Source: JAWKRB01 sp041389885
Lineage (GTDB): Bacteria; Myxococcota_A; Polyangia; Polyangiales; Ga0077539
Direction: 5' to 3'
Assembly (NCBI GenBank): GCA_041389885.1
Contig: JAWKRB010000026.1
Location: 56,978 to 120,977 of the forward strand
DNA length: 64,000 bases
Part shown: positions 21,624 to 30,510 of the stretch, piece after piece
Numbering within the stretch: position 1 is the stretch's first letter
How the letters are laid out: each line of letters starts with the position of its first letter
The notes under the pieces: generated by a model
What the model was told of the DNA's origin: nothing
The model's input: the letters and a program-made list of their open reading frames with translations, nothing else
The model's database searches: none
Made by a program: the position numbers and the translations under genes

Positions 21624-22364
21624 TCAGGGCGCCATGGTGGCGAGGAGCGCGCGCACCGCCGCCGGCCAGCCGGCCTGCATCGCGAAGCGCCCCCGGATGA
21701 AGCCTGACGCGTCGGCGACGAGCACGAGCGGGAACGCGCGCGGCGCGGGGTTGAGCACGTCGAGCATGCGCGAGATGTCGATGAGCACGGGGTGCGTGGC
21801 GCCCGCGCGGGTGCGCCAGGAGACGCAGAAGTCGCCCCCAGGCTGCTCCATCGGCGCGGCGCCTTCGAGCAGCACCGAGACCACGCGAACGCCGCGCGAG
21901 GCGGCCTCGGAGTGGATGCCCTGGAGGCTCACGGCGTCGGCCTCGCAGGTCGCGCAGGAGCCCGTGAACAGCGCCAGCACCGTGGCGCGGCTCTGCTGAA
22001 AGGCGGGGCCCGAGAACGCGTAGGGCGCGCCCGAGCAGTCGGGGAGCGTGAAGGGAGGCGGCGCCGCGCCCACCGCGCCCGCGTAGGGGCCCATGGGGTA
22101 GGGGCGGTTCACGCCGAGGTCGAAGGGCGCGTCGCGAGGGGGGGCGCTGGCGTCGTCGCGGCCCAGGTCGGACGGCGTCGCGGCGTCGAGGGCGGACACC
22201 ACGTCGCGCGAGGACGGGAGGTCGCTCGGCGCGAGGACCACGTCGGGGTTGTTCACCGGGAGCGACGACGGCCTGGGGTCGGCGCCGCAGCCCGCGCCGA
22301 CCAGGGCATAGAGCGAGCAGGCGAGGGTCGACGCGCGCATGGACACGCGCGGAGTCTGGACCAT
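21624..22364 (-). CDS. Thioredoxin-like (redoxin) lipoprotein
   Basis: 246 residues from ATG 22364; an ATG at 22340 is possible but lacks any ribosome site. The signal ends in lipobox LVGAGC (Cys26), followed by an Asp/Ser/Pro-rich linker (about 30-100) typical of exported myxobacterial proteins. The thioredoxin-fold domain starts with PPFTLPDCSG and contains the redox motif C138-A-T-C141 in ALFTGSCATCEAD. A cis-Pro-type strand (AFPLVLVADASGFIRGRF) follows. It is likely an envelope thiol-disulfide enzyme or peroxiredoxin-like protein. It lies 26 bp after the MFS/spermidine synthase gene. Confidence 0.8.
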   Translation of the reverse strand: MVQTPRVSMRASTLACSLYALVGAGCGADPRPSSLPVNNPDVVLAPSDLPSSRDVVSALDAATPSDLGRDDASAPPRDAPFDLGVNRPYPMGPYAGAVGAAPPPFTLPDCSGAPYAFSGPAFQQSRATVLALFTGSCATCEADAVSLQGIHSEAASRGVRVVSVLLEGAAPMEQPGGDFCVSWRTRAGATHPVLIDISRMLDVLNPAPRAFPLVLVADASGFIRGRFAMQAGWPAAVRALLATMAP

Positions 22365-22390
22365 CTCGTCGCCCCGCGCACGCTGTGATG

Positions 22391-25300
22391 TCACGCGCCG
22401 GGCCGAAGGTCCTTCGGGCTCTCGCCGGGGGAGTCGGTGACGGGGGCGGCGCCGGCGGGGGGCTCGTCGAGGTCCCTCGGCACGGCGGGCATTTCGTGCG
22501 CGCCGCGCACCGGGTCGCGCGAGGCGTCGACGAAGCGGCCCATCGCCGCCACGGAGCGGGCGAAGTCTCCGCTGCGAAAGCGCGCCCGCCCGATGAGGTA
22601 ATGGACCTCGGGGTGCGCCCGCGTCCACTGCGCCTCTTCGCGCACGAGGACCTCGAGCATCTCCGCGGCCTCGCTGAAGCGCGGCTCGATGTGCGGCTCC
22701 ATGCTCGTCTTGTAGAGCAGGTATCCGAAGAGCAGCCTGAGCCCCGGCCCGGAGTGGTCGCGCACCGCGGTCGGGAGCGACGCCAGGGCCTCGAGGGCCG
22801 CGCGGTGCTGCCCCCGCTCGACCGCGACCCTCGCGCGGTTGAAGGTCTCCTCGAGCTGCCGCGCGCCCTCGACGCTCATATCGGGGCCGGGCACCGGCGG
22901 GTCGAGCCGGATGGTCGGCTCGCGCGGCGTGGTGATGGCGTCCCAGATCCCCGCGGCGCGGGCGAGCTCGGGCACGCGCGCGTTGGGCGCCGAGCGGTCT
23001 CGCACCGCCGCGGCCTGCTCGAGGAGCTCCCCCGCGCGCCGGGGACGGCCCGCAGAGAGCAGCGAGACGCCGAGGTTCGAGAGCACGCGGATGCGCGCCG
23101 CGGGGTCTGCGGGCATCGCCAGCTCGCGCTCGACCACGCCGTAGCGCCACTCGTCGGCGTACATCGTCTCGACGTAGCCCGAGAACGCGTCGAAGCCGAT
23201 GAGGTCGCGGGGCGCGGCGAACTCGATGTGCGCGTTGTCGTCGGTGTTGATGGGCGCGGGCCGCCGCCGGCAGATCGACGGAGAGCACTCGCCCGAGCCC
23301 GTCGCGCGGGGCACGGCCACCCACTCGCCGCGCTCCAGCCGCTCCTCGAGCACGGTGAAGGCGTTGAGCTCGCCGCGGCTGGCGAAGAGCATCCGCGCGA
23401 GCACGTCGGTCGCCCGCTCGGCGTGCGAGGGCTCGAGGGCCTCGGCCACGCGCGGCAGGTGCATCCGCGCGTCGATGAGGTCGGGGTCGAGCACGATGGG
23501 CCGCATCGCGCCCAGGAGGATGGTGTCGGAGCTGTACGCGTCGGCCGCGAAGACCCGCACGTGCGGGAACACCCGCGCGAAGGTGCGGTAGAGCGTCTTG
23601 ATGTTGTCGGGGTGCATCTCGTAGAGCTGCACCCACTGCACGAAGAGCCCGTCGGGCCGCATGCTCTGGAGCGCCGCGCGCCAGTGGTCCTCGGTGAAGA
23701 GGTTGGAGACGCCGGTGATCCAGGGGTTCGACGGCTCGGAGATCACCACGTCGTAGCGGCGGTCGGTGGTCGCGAGGTAATTGCGCCCGTCGTTGTTGAT
23801 CAGGTTCAGCCGCGGCATCTGCACGAAGGGGAAGGTGCGGTCGCGGGTGTACGTGAGGTGGTTCACGTCGGCGAAGTACCGCGACGCGTCGGGGATCCAG
23901 CGCTCGAGCTCGATCACGTCTACCCGCCGCACGGGGAACTGCAGGGCCGTGCCGATGGTCACGCCGCTGCCGAAGCCCACCACCGCGACGTCGAGGTTCT
24001 CAGGACCGCGCGGGTGCAGCAGCAGCGGATAGCCCGCGACGAGCACCTGCGTGGGCATGTCGTCGCCGTTGCTCGCGTCGACCTTGCCGTTGTTCTTCAG
24101 CGCGAAGTGAATGCGGTCGCCGCCCACGGCCCAGCGCTCGACGGTGACCGTCGTGGTCACGCCGTCGCGGTAATAGATCGGGTTCTCGGGCCCCAGGCGC
24201 GAGCTGCGGTCGCCCGCGGCGTCTTCGATGCAGCGCCCGTCGCGGCGGTGGATCATCCCGTCGGCGAGGGAGAGGCGAAAGACGCCGGTGGTCATCTCGG
24301 CCTGATCCCACGCGCGGGGAAAGACCCGCACGGTGCCCCGCGAGCGCGCGATGCGCCCGTCGCGGCCGAGCACGGCGCCCACCGACGTCACCGCGAGGAG
24401 CATCGCCGCGAGGGGCACGAGCACGTACTTCACCGGCTCCTCGCCGGTGCTGGCGAGGAAGAGCGCGAGGGCGAGGGCGAGGTTCATCGCCACGGCGATG
24501 TACATCGCGGTCTCCATGCCCACGGCGGGCATGATCGCGAAGCCCGTGAGCAGCGAGCCGAGGATCGACCCGACGGTGTTCACCGCGTACACGCGGCTGG
24601 TGTCGCCGCCGATGTGCGCCGCGCCCTGCGCGTAGGCCCGCACGCCGAGGGGGAACGCCGCGCCCATGCCGATCGCCGCGGGCAGCGCGCAGAGCAGCGC
24701 GACCACGAACGACAGCCACTGGATCGTGCCCACGTGCTCGCTGAAGCGCACGGCGTCTGCGGCGTTGCAGTTCGTCGTCGCGGTCATCGCGAGGTAGACG
24801 AACATCCTCGGGATGCGGTCCTGAAAGAAGTACGTGACGATCGCGCCGACGGCGATGAGCAGCTGGGTGATCCCGAGCGCGAGCACGGGCTTTCGGCGCG
24901 CCGCCGCGATGGCCGTGCCGAGCATCACCACCACCGTCGTGATGGCCCACACCAGCCGCGACAGGTTGGTCTGCTGCGACACGAAGTAGAAGAGCGCGAG
25001 GGCCTCGATGGTGCCCGCGACCGCCGCCGTCGCGGCCGGGGTGGGCTTCACCCGCAGGATCCACGACGCCATCGCCGAGCCCCCGCCGATGCCGATCAAG
25101 AACCCCATCAGGATGATGGTGAACGAGTAGATCGACGAGCCGATCACCATGTCGAGGGCGCGGCTGAGGATGACCTCGTAGGCCAGCGCCGCGAAGCCCG
25201 AGCCCCCCGCGGCGAGGAGCACGGCGACGCGCGCGGGCCGGGCGATGACCTCGTCGACGCCGTCGTCCTCATCGTCGGCCTCGGCCTCGGCGGCGTCCTT

Positions 25301-26092
25301 CTTCGACTGGACGTCGGCCTCGGCCTCGGCCTTGTCCGCCGACATCGGGAGGAGGTCGCGCCAGGACGTGGGCATCGCGCCGCCCAGGAGCTGCTTGCGA
25401 AAGAGCACGATGAGCAGCGCGAGGGTGACGTTGGTGGCGCCGGCCACGGCGTTGGTCCACGCGAGGCCGATGTGGGGCAGGAGAAAGAAGCCCGCGCCGA
25501 AGGTGCCTGCCACCGCGCCGAAGGTGTTGACCGCGTAGAGCGCGCCGACGCGCTGGCCGACGCTGCCGCCCTGCTTCACGAAGTGCCGCGCGAGCAGGGG
25601 GAGCGTCGCGCCCATCAGCGTGGTGGGCGGGAGCAGGAGCAGCGCGACCACGCCGAAGCGCAGGAGGGTGAAGACGTCGAAGCGGTTGCCGCCGTGGTTG
25701 GTGACCCAGTGCGAGAAGGGCGGGTAGACCCCGTGCACGATGAGCGGGATGAGCAGCGCGAAGACGCCGACGCCGGCCTCGATGGCGGCGTAGCTCAGGA
25801 TCGGGAAGCGCAGCCGATCGGCCAGGCGGCCGAAGAGGAACGAGCCCAGCGCCAGGCCTCCCATGAACGCCGAGAGGACCGTCGAGATGGCGGGCGTGCT
25901 CGCGCCGAACACGAGGGTGAGCATTCGGGTCCAGATGACCTCGAACACGAGCCCTGACGCGCCCGAGAGGAAGAAGCACAGGAAGGGGATCACCCAGGCG
26001 GACACGCGGGGGGCGCGCTGGGAGACGTCGACGGACGGGGCTTCGGGGTCGGACACGGGCGCGGAAACTACCAGCGTCCCGCGTGATGTCAC
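22391..26092 (-). CDS. Fused MFS-type membrane domain / spermidine synthase-like protein
   Basis: 1233 residues from GTG 26092; a later GTG start within the first 20 codons cannot be excluded. The N-terminal ~580 residues form many transmembrane helices (starting VSAWVIPFLCFFLSGASGL and containing the spermidine-synthase-associated FEVIWTRMLTLVFGAS). Next comes a soluble Rossmann domain with the SAM-type motif DVAVVGFGSGVTIGTAL and VVISEPSNPWITGVSNLF, as in spermidine synthases. The last ~200 residues look TPR-like. Proteins of this fusion type are common in deltaproteobacteria and usually lack demonstrated polyamine synthase activity. It follows the secreted-protein pair by 24 bp in the minus-strand run. 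Confidence 0.88.
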   Translation of the reverse strand: MTSRGTLVVSAPVSDPEAPSVDVSQRAPRVSAWVIPFLCFFLSGASGLVFEVIWTRMLTLVFGASTPAISTVLSAFMGGLALGSFLFGRLADRLRFPILSYAAIEAGVGVFALLIPLIVHGVYPPFSHWVTNHGGNRFDVFTLLRFGVVALLLLPPTTLMGATLPLLARHFVKQGGSVGQRVGALYAVNTFGAVAGTFGAGFFLLPHIGLAWTNAVAGATNVTLALLIVLFRKQLLGGAMPTSWRDLLPMSADKAEAEADVQSKKDAAEAEADDEDDGVDEVIARPARVAVLLAAGGSGFAALAYEVILSRALDMVIGSSIYSFTIILMGFLIGIGGGSAMASWILRVKPTPAATAAVAGTIEALALFYFVSQQTNLSRLVWAITTVVVMLGTAIAAARRKPVLALGITQLLIAVGAIVTYFFQDRIPRMFVYLAMTATTNCNAADAVRFSEHVGTIQWLSFVVALLCALPAAIGMGAAFPLGVRAYAQGAAHIGGDTSRVYAVNTVGSILGSLLTGFAIMPAVGMETAMYIAVAMNLALALALFLASTGEEPVKYVLVPLAAMLLAVTSVGAVLGRDGRIARSRGTVRVFPRAWDQAEMTTGVFRLSLADGMIHRRDGRCIEDAAGDRSSRLGPENPIYYRDGVTTTVTVERWAVGGDRIHFALKNNGKVDASNGDDMPTQVLVAGYPLLLHPRGPENLDVAVVGFGSGVTIGTALQFPVRRVDVIELERWIPDASRYFADVNHLTYTRDRTFPFVQMPRLNLINNDGRNYLATTDRRYDVVISEPSNPWITGVSNLFTEDHWRAALQSMRPDGLFVQWVQLYEMHPDNIKTLYRTFARVFPHVRVFAADAYSSDTILLGAMRPIVLDPDLIDARMHLPRVAEALEPSHAERATDVLARMLFASRGELNAFTVLEERLERGEWVAVPRATGSGECSPSICRRRPAPINTDDNAHIEFAAPRDLIGFDAFSGYVETMYADEWRYGVVERELAMPADPAARIRVLSNLGVSLLSAGRPRRAGELLEQAAAVRDRSAPNARVPELARAAGIWDAITTPREPTIRLDPPVPGPDMSVEGARQLEETFNRARVAVERGQHRAALEALASLPTAVRDHSGPGLRLLFGYLLYKTSMEPHIEPRFSEAAEMLEVLVREEAQWTRAHPEVHYLIGRARFRSGDFARSVAAMGRFVDASRDPVRGAHEMPAVPRDLDEPPAGAAPVTDSPGESPKDLRPGA

Positions 26093-26116
26093 GGTCCTAC
26101 CGGGGCGACGGGAACT

Positions 26117-26761
26117 TCACCGCCGGTTGTTGCAGCCCCAGCCGCGCCTCGGCGGCTGCATCGGGGGCGGCGCGACGTAGGGGTGGGGCGGCTGCTGCGG
26201 CTCGAAGCACCGGATGCGGCGGAACACCGTGGGCTCGTCGATCTGCGCGCCGCCGTCGTTGTTCACCGACTGGAACTCCTGCAGCCGCGTGTCGATCACC
26301 CCGCGAAAGTGGTCGAGGTTGTACCCGGCCGGCGCGACGCCGCAGAAGGTCCGCTCGACCGCCCAGCGCGTCGCGGCGAAGTCGATGCGGAGGTTGCGGT
26401 CCACCGAGCCCAGCGCGGTCTGGTAGACGATCCAGTGCGAGAGCCCTGCGCGGCAAGGGCCTGGCTCGACCTCGCGCTCGCTCGTGTCCCAGGAGTGCGC
26501 GCGGATCGAGCCCGAGAGGGTGTTGCCGCTCTGTCGGATCTCCAGCTCGAAGGAGTACCAGGCGCCGTTGCCCTCGTACCAACGCAGGGACTTCCAGACG
26601 CCCTCGACGGGGTTCTGGCACGAGTCGGGCTGCGCCGGCGGCGGGAGCCTCGCGCGCTGCTCCTCGACCGTGGCGGGCGCGAGCGACGGCAGCAGCACCA
26701 CGGCGGCGACCACCAGGGCAACGGGGACGGCGTGCGCGACTCTACGGGGGAGGGGCTTCAT
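26117..26761 (-). CDS. Secreted protein of unknown family, paralogue B
   Basis: 214 residues with a signal peptide (ALVVAAVVLLPSLAPATVEE). It is a tandem paralogue of the preceding gene: both share the LLPSLAPATVEEQRARLPPP segment, a C..PVEG.W box, YNLDHF.G.ID.R.QEFQSV, NNDGG, PTVFRR.RCFEP and PPHPYVAPP.M.PPRR. Four conserved cysteines suggest disulfides. I do not recognise the family; the layout (beta-rich body, Pro-rich basic C-terminus) suits an envelope protein. Its ATG overlaps the stop of the upstream copy by four bases (ATGA, 26758-26761), which fixes this start over an alternative ATG at 26773. Confidence 0.8.
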   Translation of the reverse strand: MKPLPRRVAHAVPVALVVAAVVLLPSLAPATVEEQRARLPPPAQPDSCQNPVEGVWKSLRWYEGNGAWYSFELEIRQSGNTLSGSIRAHSWDTSEREVEPGPCRAGLSHWIVYQTALGSVDRNLRIDFAATRWAVERTFCGVAPAGYNLDHFRGVIDTRLQEFQSVNNDGGAQIDEPTVFRRIRCFEPQQPPHPYVAPPPMQPPRRGWGCNNRR

Positions 26762-27420
26762 CGTCGGGAGCATCCTGCGCGTCGGGGAGGGCGCATCGCC
26801 GGGGGCGCGACGTAGGGGTGGGGCGGCGACACGGGCTCGAAGCACCGCACGCGGCGAAAGACCGTGGGGTCGTTCACCGCGCGGCCGCCGTCGTTGTTGA
26901 CCGACTGGAACTCTTGGATCCGCGGGTCGATGGAGCCCGTGAAGTGATCGAGGTTGTAGCCGAAGCTCCTCGGCCCGCAGAACACGCTCTGCACGGCCCA
27001 GCGCGTGCCCCAGAACTCGATGTGCCGGTCGCGCGCGTAGCCCTCGGCGGTCATCGCCACGGTCCAGTGATGCAGGCCCGGCGTGCACACGGGGGGCTCG
27101 GCGGCGTGGGGACCGGCGCCGAGCCAGGCGTGGGCTTCGATGTTCCCCACGAGGCCCTCGCGCCCGGGCGCGCCCTGGCTCAGCGGCGCCGCCGCGCCGC
27201 GCGGGTCGCGGCGCACGTGCAGCGAGAAGATCATCCACTCGTCCCACTCCTGCTCGTACTTGTGGGACATCCAGAGGCCCTCGACGGGGTCCTGACAGTC
27301 GGCGGGGGGAGGGAGCCGCGCGCGCTGCTCCTCGACCGTGGCGGGCGCCAGCGACGGGAGCAGCACCAGCGCCGCGCCGCTCGCGAGGAGGGTGCCCAGC
27401 ACCGCGCGCCGAGCGCTCAT
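26758..27420 (-). CDS. Secreted protein of unknown family, paralogue A
   Basis: 220 residues. The start ATG overlaps the stop of the TPR gene upstream (ATGA, 27417-27420). A signal peptide (VLGTLLASGAALVLLPSLAP) is followed by the shared VEEQRARLPPP segment, and the C-terminal half is nearly identical in pattern to paralogue B (YNLDHFTGSIDPRIQEFQSV and PPHPYVAPPAMRPPRR). The middle differs: an insertion RRDPRGAAAPLSQGAPG is absent from the other copy. The HHW, HIEFWGTRW and FCG positions are conserved between the two. Function unknown. Position in the MoxR/DUF58/transglutaminase operon suggests an envelope role or substrate. Confidence 0.8.
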   Translation of the reverse strand: MSARRAVLGTLLASGAALVLLPSLAPATVEEQRARLPPPADCQDPVEGLWMSHKYEQEWDEWMIFSLHVRRDPRGAAAPLSQGAPGREGLVGNIEAHAWLGAGPHAAEPPVCTPGLHHWTVAMTAEGYARDRHIEFWGTRWAVQSVFCGPRSFGYNLDHFTGSIDPRIQEFQSVNNDGGRAVNDPTVFRRVRCFEPVSPPHPYVAPPAMRPPRRAGCSRR

Positions 27421-29462
27421 CGCGGGGGCGTCCCCTCGGGGCCGGCGATGTCCCTGAGCACGTTGTTCATCTGCTCGCGCGCCGCGGCGTCGTTGGCGAC
27501 GGTGGTGCCGTCGAGGGAGCGGAGGTCTTGCGTCGAGAGGCCCAGGCGCATCGCGAAGGTCTCGCGGTGAAACTGCTCGACGACGCGGGCGGCGAAGTGG
27601 TCCTCGGCCTCGCCGCGGTCGCGGGTCACGTCGGTGCAGCCGAGCTGGTTGCCCAGGGGGGAGCTCATGCACAGCCGCGCCGCGCGGTCGTTCGCGGTGA
27701 CCTGCAGGCCGAAGCCGCGCTCGGCGCGCTGCAGCCGCGGGGAGCGCGCGAGCCGGTCGACGATCTCGCTGCTCATCGCGCCGCCCCCGCTGCCGACGGA
27801 GATGCGCGCGGGGAGCGACTCGCCCATGCGGCGCAGCGCGCCGGGGTCTCGCTGCATCGCGCGCTCGTAGAGCCCGAGCATCACGGTGACGTTGCCCACC
27901 TCGCGGGCCGCGCGGGCGCCCACCAGCGCGACCCTCGCCTGGAGGATCGCCTCGGGCGCGGGCAGCGCGTCGAGGGACCTGCGGGCGAGCGCGAGCGCGC
28001 CGTCGGCGTCGCCCTGCGCGAGGCGCACCTCGGCCTCGAGCGCGTCGTGGTAGGGGCGGATCGCGGGGAACGCCGCCTCCTCGCGCCGCGCGTCGCGCAG
28101 CGCCACGGCCACCACCCCCGCGCCGAGCACGCTCACGAGGTCCCCGACGAGCCACACGGGCATCGGCTCGATGCCGCCGCGCACGTACATCCGCAGGGTC
28201 GAGTCGAGCCGGTCTTCGTCGGTCAGCACGTTCGTGACGCGCTCGTCGTCGGGCCACGCCGCGACCCGCATCGCGACGCTCGAGAGCGCGCCGTCGACGC
28301 GCGCCGTGGTGTTCGACCAGCTCCCGCGCTCGGCCTCGAGCTCGGCCCGCAGCCGCTGCAGGGCCCTGCGGAGCAGCGCGTGGGCGCCGAGGGCCTGCTC
28401 CTCGTCGGAGGCCACGAGCCCGCGTCGATCGGGCCGCTCGATGGCGCGGTCGACGAAGCGTAGCCCCGCCCCGGCCTCGCCCGCGAGCAGCAGCGTCGTG
28501 GCGACGGCCACGTCGGTCTCGGCGCGGTCCTGGTCACGGAGGTTCGCGGGTTGGCGCACGCGCCACCGCTGCATCTCGCGCAGCGCGTCGACGGCCTGCG
28601 CCGCGCGCCCCTCGTCGAGGTAGAGCCGCGCGAGGAGGCGCCAGGGGTTCGCCGTGGTGAACTCCAGGCGCCGCGTGCCCTCCACCGCGAGGCGCTCGGC
28701 CTCGTCGTGCCGCAGCACGGCCAGCGCGCCCAGGGCGGCGTTGTACGCGTGCACCGTCACCTGCTGGGCGTTCGCGGTGCCCGCGCCGGCGCCGCTCGCC
28801 GCCGCCCGCTGCGCGTTCTGCAGCGCGTCGCGGCAGGCCTCGAACTGCGCCTGCCGCTGCCGCGCCGCGCCCTCGACGGCGCAGAGCGCGTTGCGCCCGG
28901 CGGACCCCTGCCAGCGGTCGCGGCTCGCGATGGCGCGCTGCGCCCAGGTGCGCGCCTCGCGGTAGCGGTGGAGGTGAATCAGCGGCCAGGCGTGCTCGGC
29001 GAGCAGGTCGGGGTCGTAGAGGAAGTCGTAATACTCCTGCACCTGGAGCTGGTACTCGAACTCCTCGAGCTCCCCCGCCGTGCCCTGGAGCGCGAAGAGG
29101 ATGTCGCGGTGCAGCTGCCACGGGGCGCCCGGCTGACGCGGCTGCGCGTAGCGGGTCTCGTAGAGCTCGCGCGCGCGGGCGAGGTGCGTCATCGCGCGGG
29201 CGAGGGAGCCCTCGGCCTCGCGCAGCACGGCGCCCACGACGTAGTTCGCGACGATGGAGTCGGGGTTGAGCCGCAGGGCACGCTCGGCCCTCGTGCGGGC
29301 CGTGAGCAGGTGGTTCTCGTTGTAGAGCCGCAGCGCCTCCTGCTCGAGCGCGGTGGCCTGCGCCGAGGGGGTGGGCTGGGCGACGACGTCCCTCGGCGAC
29401 GAGAGGGCCACCGTCGCTGCGAGCAGCAGGGGGACCGCGGCGAGGTGACGTCGGGCGCTCAT
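27417..29462 (-). CDS. Exported TPR-containing protein of the MoxR operon
   Basis: 681 residues. A signal peptide (LAAVPLLLAATVALSSPRDVVAQ) precedes TPR-like repeats, for example ALRLYNENHLLTARTRAERALRLNPDS split over about residues 43-70, then further helical repeats to about residue 420. A hydrophobic stretch near the middle (MPVWLVGDLVSVLGAGVVAV) could be a membrane segment. The C-terminal ~150 residues contain GNQLGCTDVTRDRGEAEDHF, with no known domain. TPR proteins are frequent partners of MoxR/DUF58/VWA (Bat-type) operons. Both ends overlap neighbours by ATGA, implying coordinated translation. Confidence 0.8.
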   Translation of the reverse strand: MSARRHLAAVPLLLAATVALSSPRDVVAQPTPSAQATALEQEALRLYNENHLLTARTRAERALRLNPDSIVANYVVGAVLREAEGSLARAMTHLARARELYETRYAQPRQPGAPWQLHRDILFALQGTAGELEEFEYQLQVQEYYDFLYDPDLLAEHAWPLIHLHRYREARTWAQRAIASRDRWQGSAGRNALCAVEGAARQRQAQFEACRDALQNAQRAAASGAGAGTANAQQVTVHAYNAALGALAVLRHDEAERLAVEGTRRLEFTTANPWRLLARLYLDEGRAAQAVDALREMQRWRVRQPANLRDQDRAETDVAVATTLLLAGEAGAGLRFVDRAIERPDRRGLVASDEEQALGAHALLRRALQRLRAELEAERGSWSNTTARVDGALSSVAMRVAAWPDDERVTNVLTDEDRLDSTLRMYVRGGIEPMPVWLVGDLVSVLGAGVVAVALRDARREEAAFPAIRPYHDALEAEVRLAQGDADGALALARRSLDALPAPEAILQARVALVGARAAREVGNVTVMLGLYERAMQRDPGALRRMGESLPARISVGSGGGAMSSEIVDRLARSPRLQRAERGFGLQVTANDRAARLCMSSPLGNQLGCTDVTRDRGEAEDHFAARVVEQFHRETFAMRLGLSTQDLRSLDGTTVANDAAAREQMNNVLRDIAGPEGTPPR

Positions 29463-30496
29463 CGTCGCAGCGTCGCCCGCGCCAGGCGCTCCAGGGGTTG
29501 CACGAGGCACTCCTTCACCACCTCCTCGGGGGACTCGGCGCCGGGCGCGAGCTCGAGGCGGTGCCCGAAGATGTACGGCGCCAGCGCCTCGACGTCCTCG
29601 GCGTTGACGTAGTCGCGCACGCGGGTGAGCGCGCGGGCCTGCAGCGCCGGGAGCATCAGCACCAGCGAGCGGGTCGAGGCGCCCTGGAGGATCCGCGCGT
29701 CCTCGCGGGTGCGCGTGGCGACGTCGACGAGGCACTCACGCACCTCGGGCGAGACGTGGATCTGGTTCTCGACCACCCGCCGCGAGTCGATCATCTCCGT
29801 GCGGGTCGCGCGGGGGAGCTCGGCGCCGGCGCCCTCCCGGCGAGACTTCAAACTCGCGAGGATCTCGAGCTCGGCCTCGCGGTGGATGTGCCGCATCTTC
29901 ACCTTGAACAAGAAGCGGTCGAGCTGGGCCGAGGGCAGCGGGAAGGTCCCGGCGAGGTCGAGGGGGTTCTGCGTCGCGATGACGAAGAAGAGCTCGTCGA
30001 GGCTCCGCGTGCGGTTGTCGACGGTCACCTGCTTCTCGGCCATCGCCTCGAGCATGGCCGACTGGACCTTCGGCGACGTGCGGTTGATCTCGTCGGCGAG
30101 CACCACGTGCGCGAAGATCGGCCCCGCGCGAAAGAAGAAGCGGTTGGTGTTCGGGTCGAAGATCGTGGTGCCCGTGACGTCCGAGGGCAGCAGGTCGGGG
30201 GTGAACTGGATGCGGCGAAAGGAGACGATGTCGTCGTCGGGCTTGTCGTCGATGATGCAGTCGCCCAGGGCCTTGGCGAGGGTGGTCTTGCCCGAGCCGG
30301 GGTAGTCCTCGAGCAGCATGTGGCCGTCGGCGAGGAGCGCGATGATCAGCAGCTCGATCACCTCGTCGCGCCCCCGCACCGCGAGCTGGAGCCGGTTGCG
30401 CAGGCGCTGCACGACGCCGTACGCGCCGTTGAGGTCGGTGATGGGCGGCGCCAGGGAGTGGGTGACGTGCTCTGACTGGATGAGGTCGTTGTCCAC
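29459..30496 (-). CDS. MoxR-type AAA+ ATPase
   Basis: 345 residues from GTG 30496, chosen because it follows the transglutaminase stop by 14 bp and gives a normal MoxR length; the frame is open further upstream without homology. Walker A is DYPGSGKTT (64-72); Walker B/Mg segment FAHVVLADEINRTSPK; sensor 1 VIATQNPLDLAGTFPLPSAQ followed by DRFLF; and the C-terminal lid domain is present. MoxR ATPases act as chaperones for metal insertion or complex assembly and pair with DUF58/VWA proteins. Here it is third in the DUF58, transglutaminase, MoxR, TPR, secreted-pair operon. Confidence 0.93.
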   Translation of the reverse strand: MDNDLIQSEHVTHSLAPPITDLNGAYGVVQRLRNRLQLAVRGRDEVIELLIIALLADGHMLLEDYPGSGKTTLAKALGDCIIDDKPDDDIVSFRRIQFTPDLLPSDVTGTTIFDPNTNRFFFRAGPIFAHVVLADEINRTSPKVQSAMLEAMAEKQVTVDNRTRSLDELFFVIATQNPLDLAGTFPLPSAQLDRFLFKVKMRHIHREAELEILASLKSRREGAGAELPRATRTEMIDSRRVVENQIHVSPEVRECLVDVATRTREDARILQGASTRSLVLMLPALQARALTRVRDYVNAEDVEALAPYIFGHRLELAPGAESPEEVVKECLVQPLERLARATLRR

Positions 30497-30510
30497 GGGT
30501 TGACGGTCTC

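Noticed and set aside
22385..25957. Plus-strand 1190-codon frame opposite the MFS/spermidine synthase gene
   Set aside because: His/Arg/Glu-rich shadow translation with no domain; the minus-strand frame is a recognisable protein.
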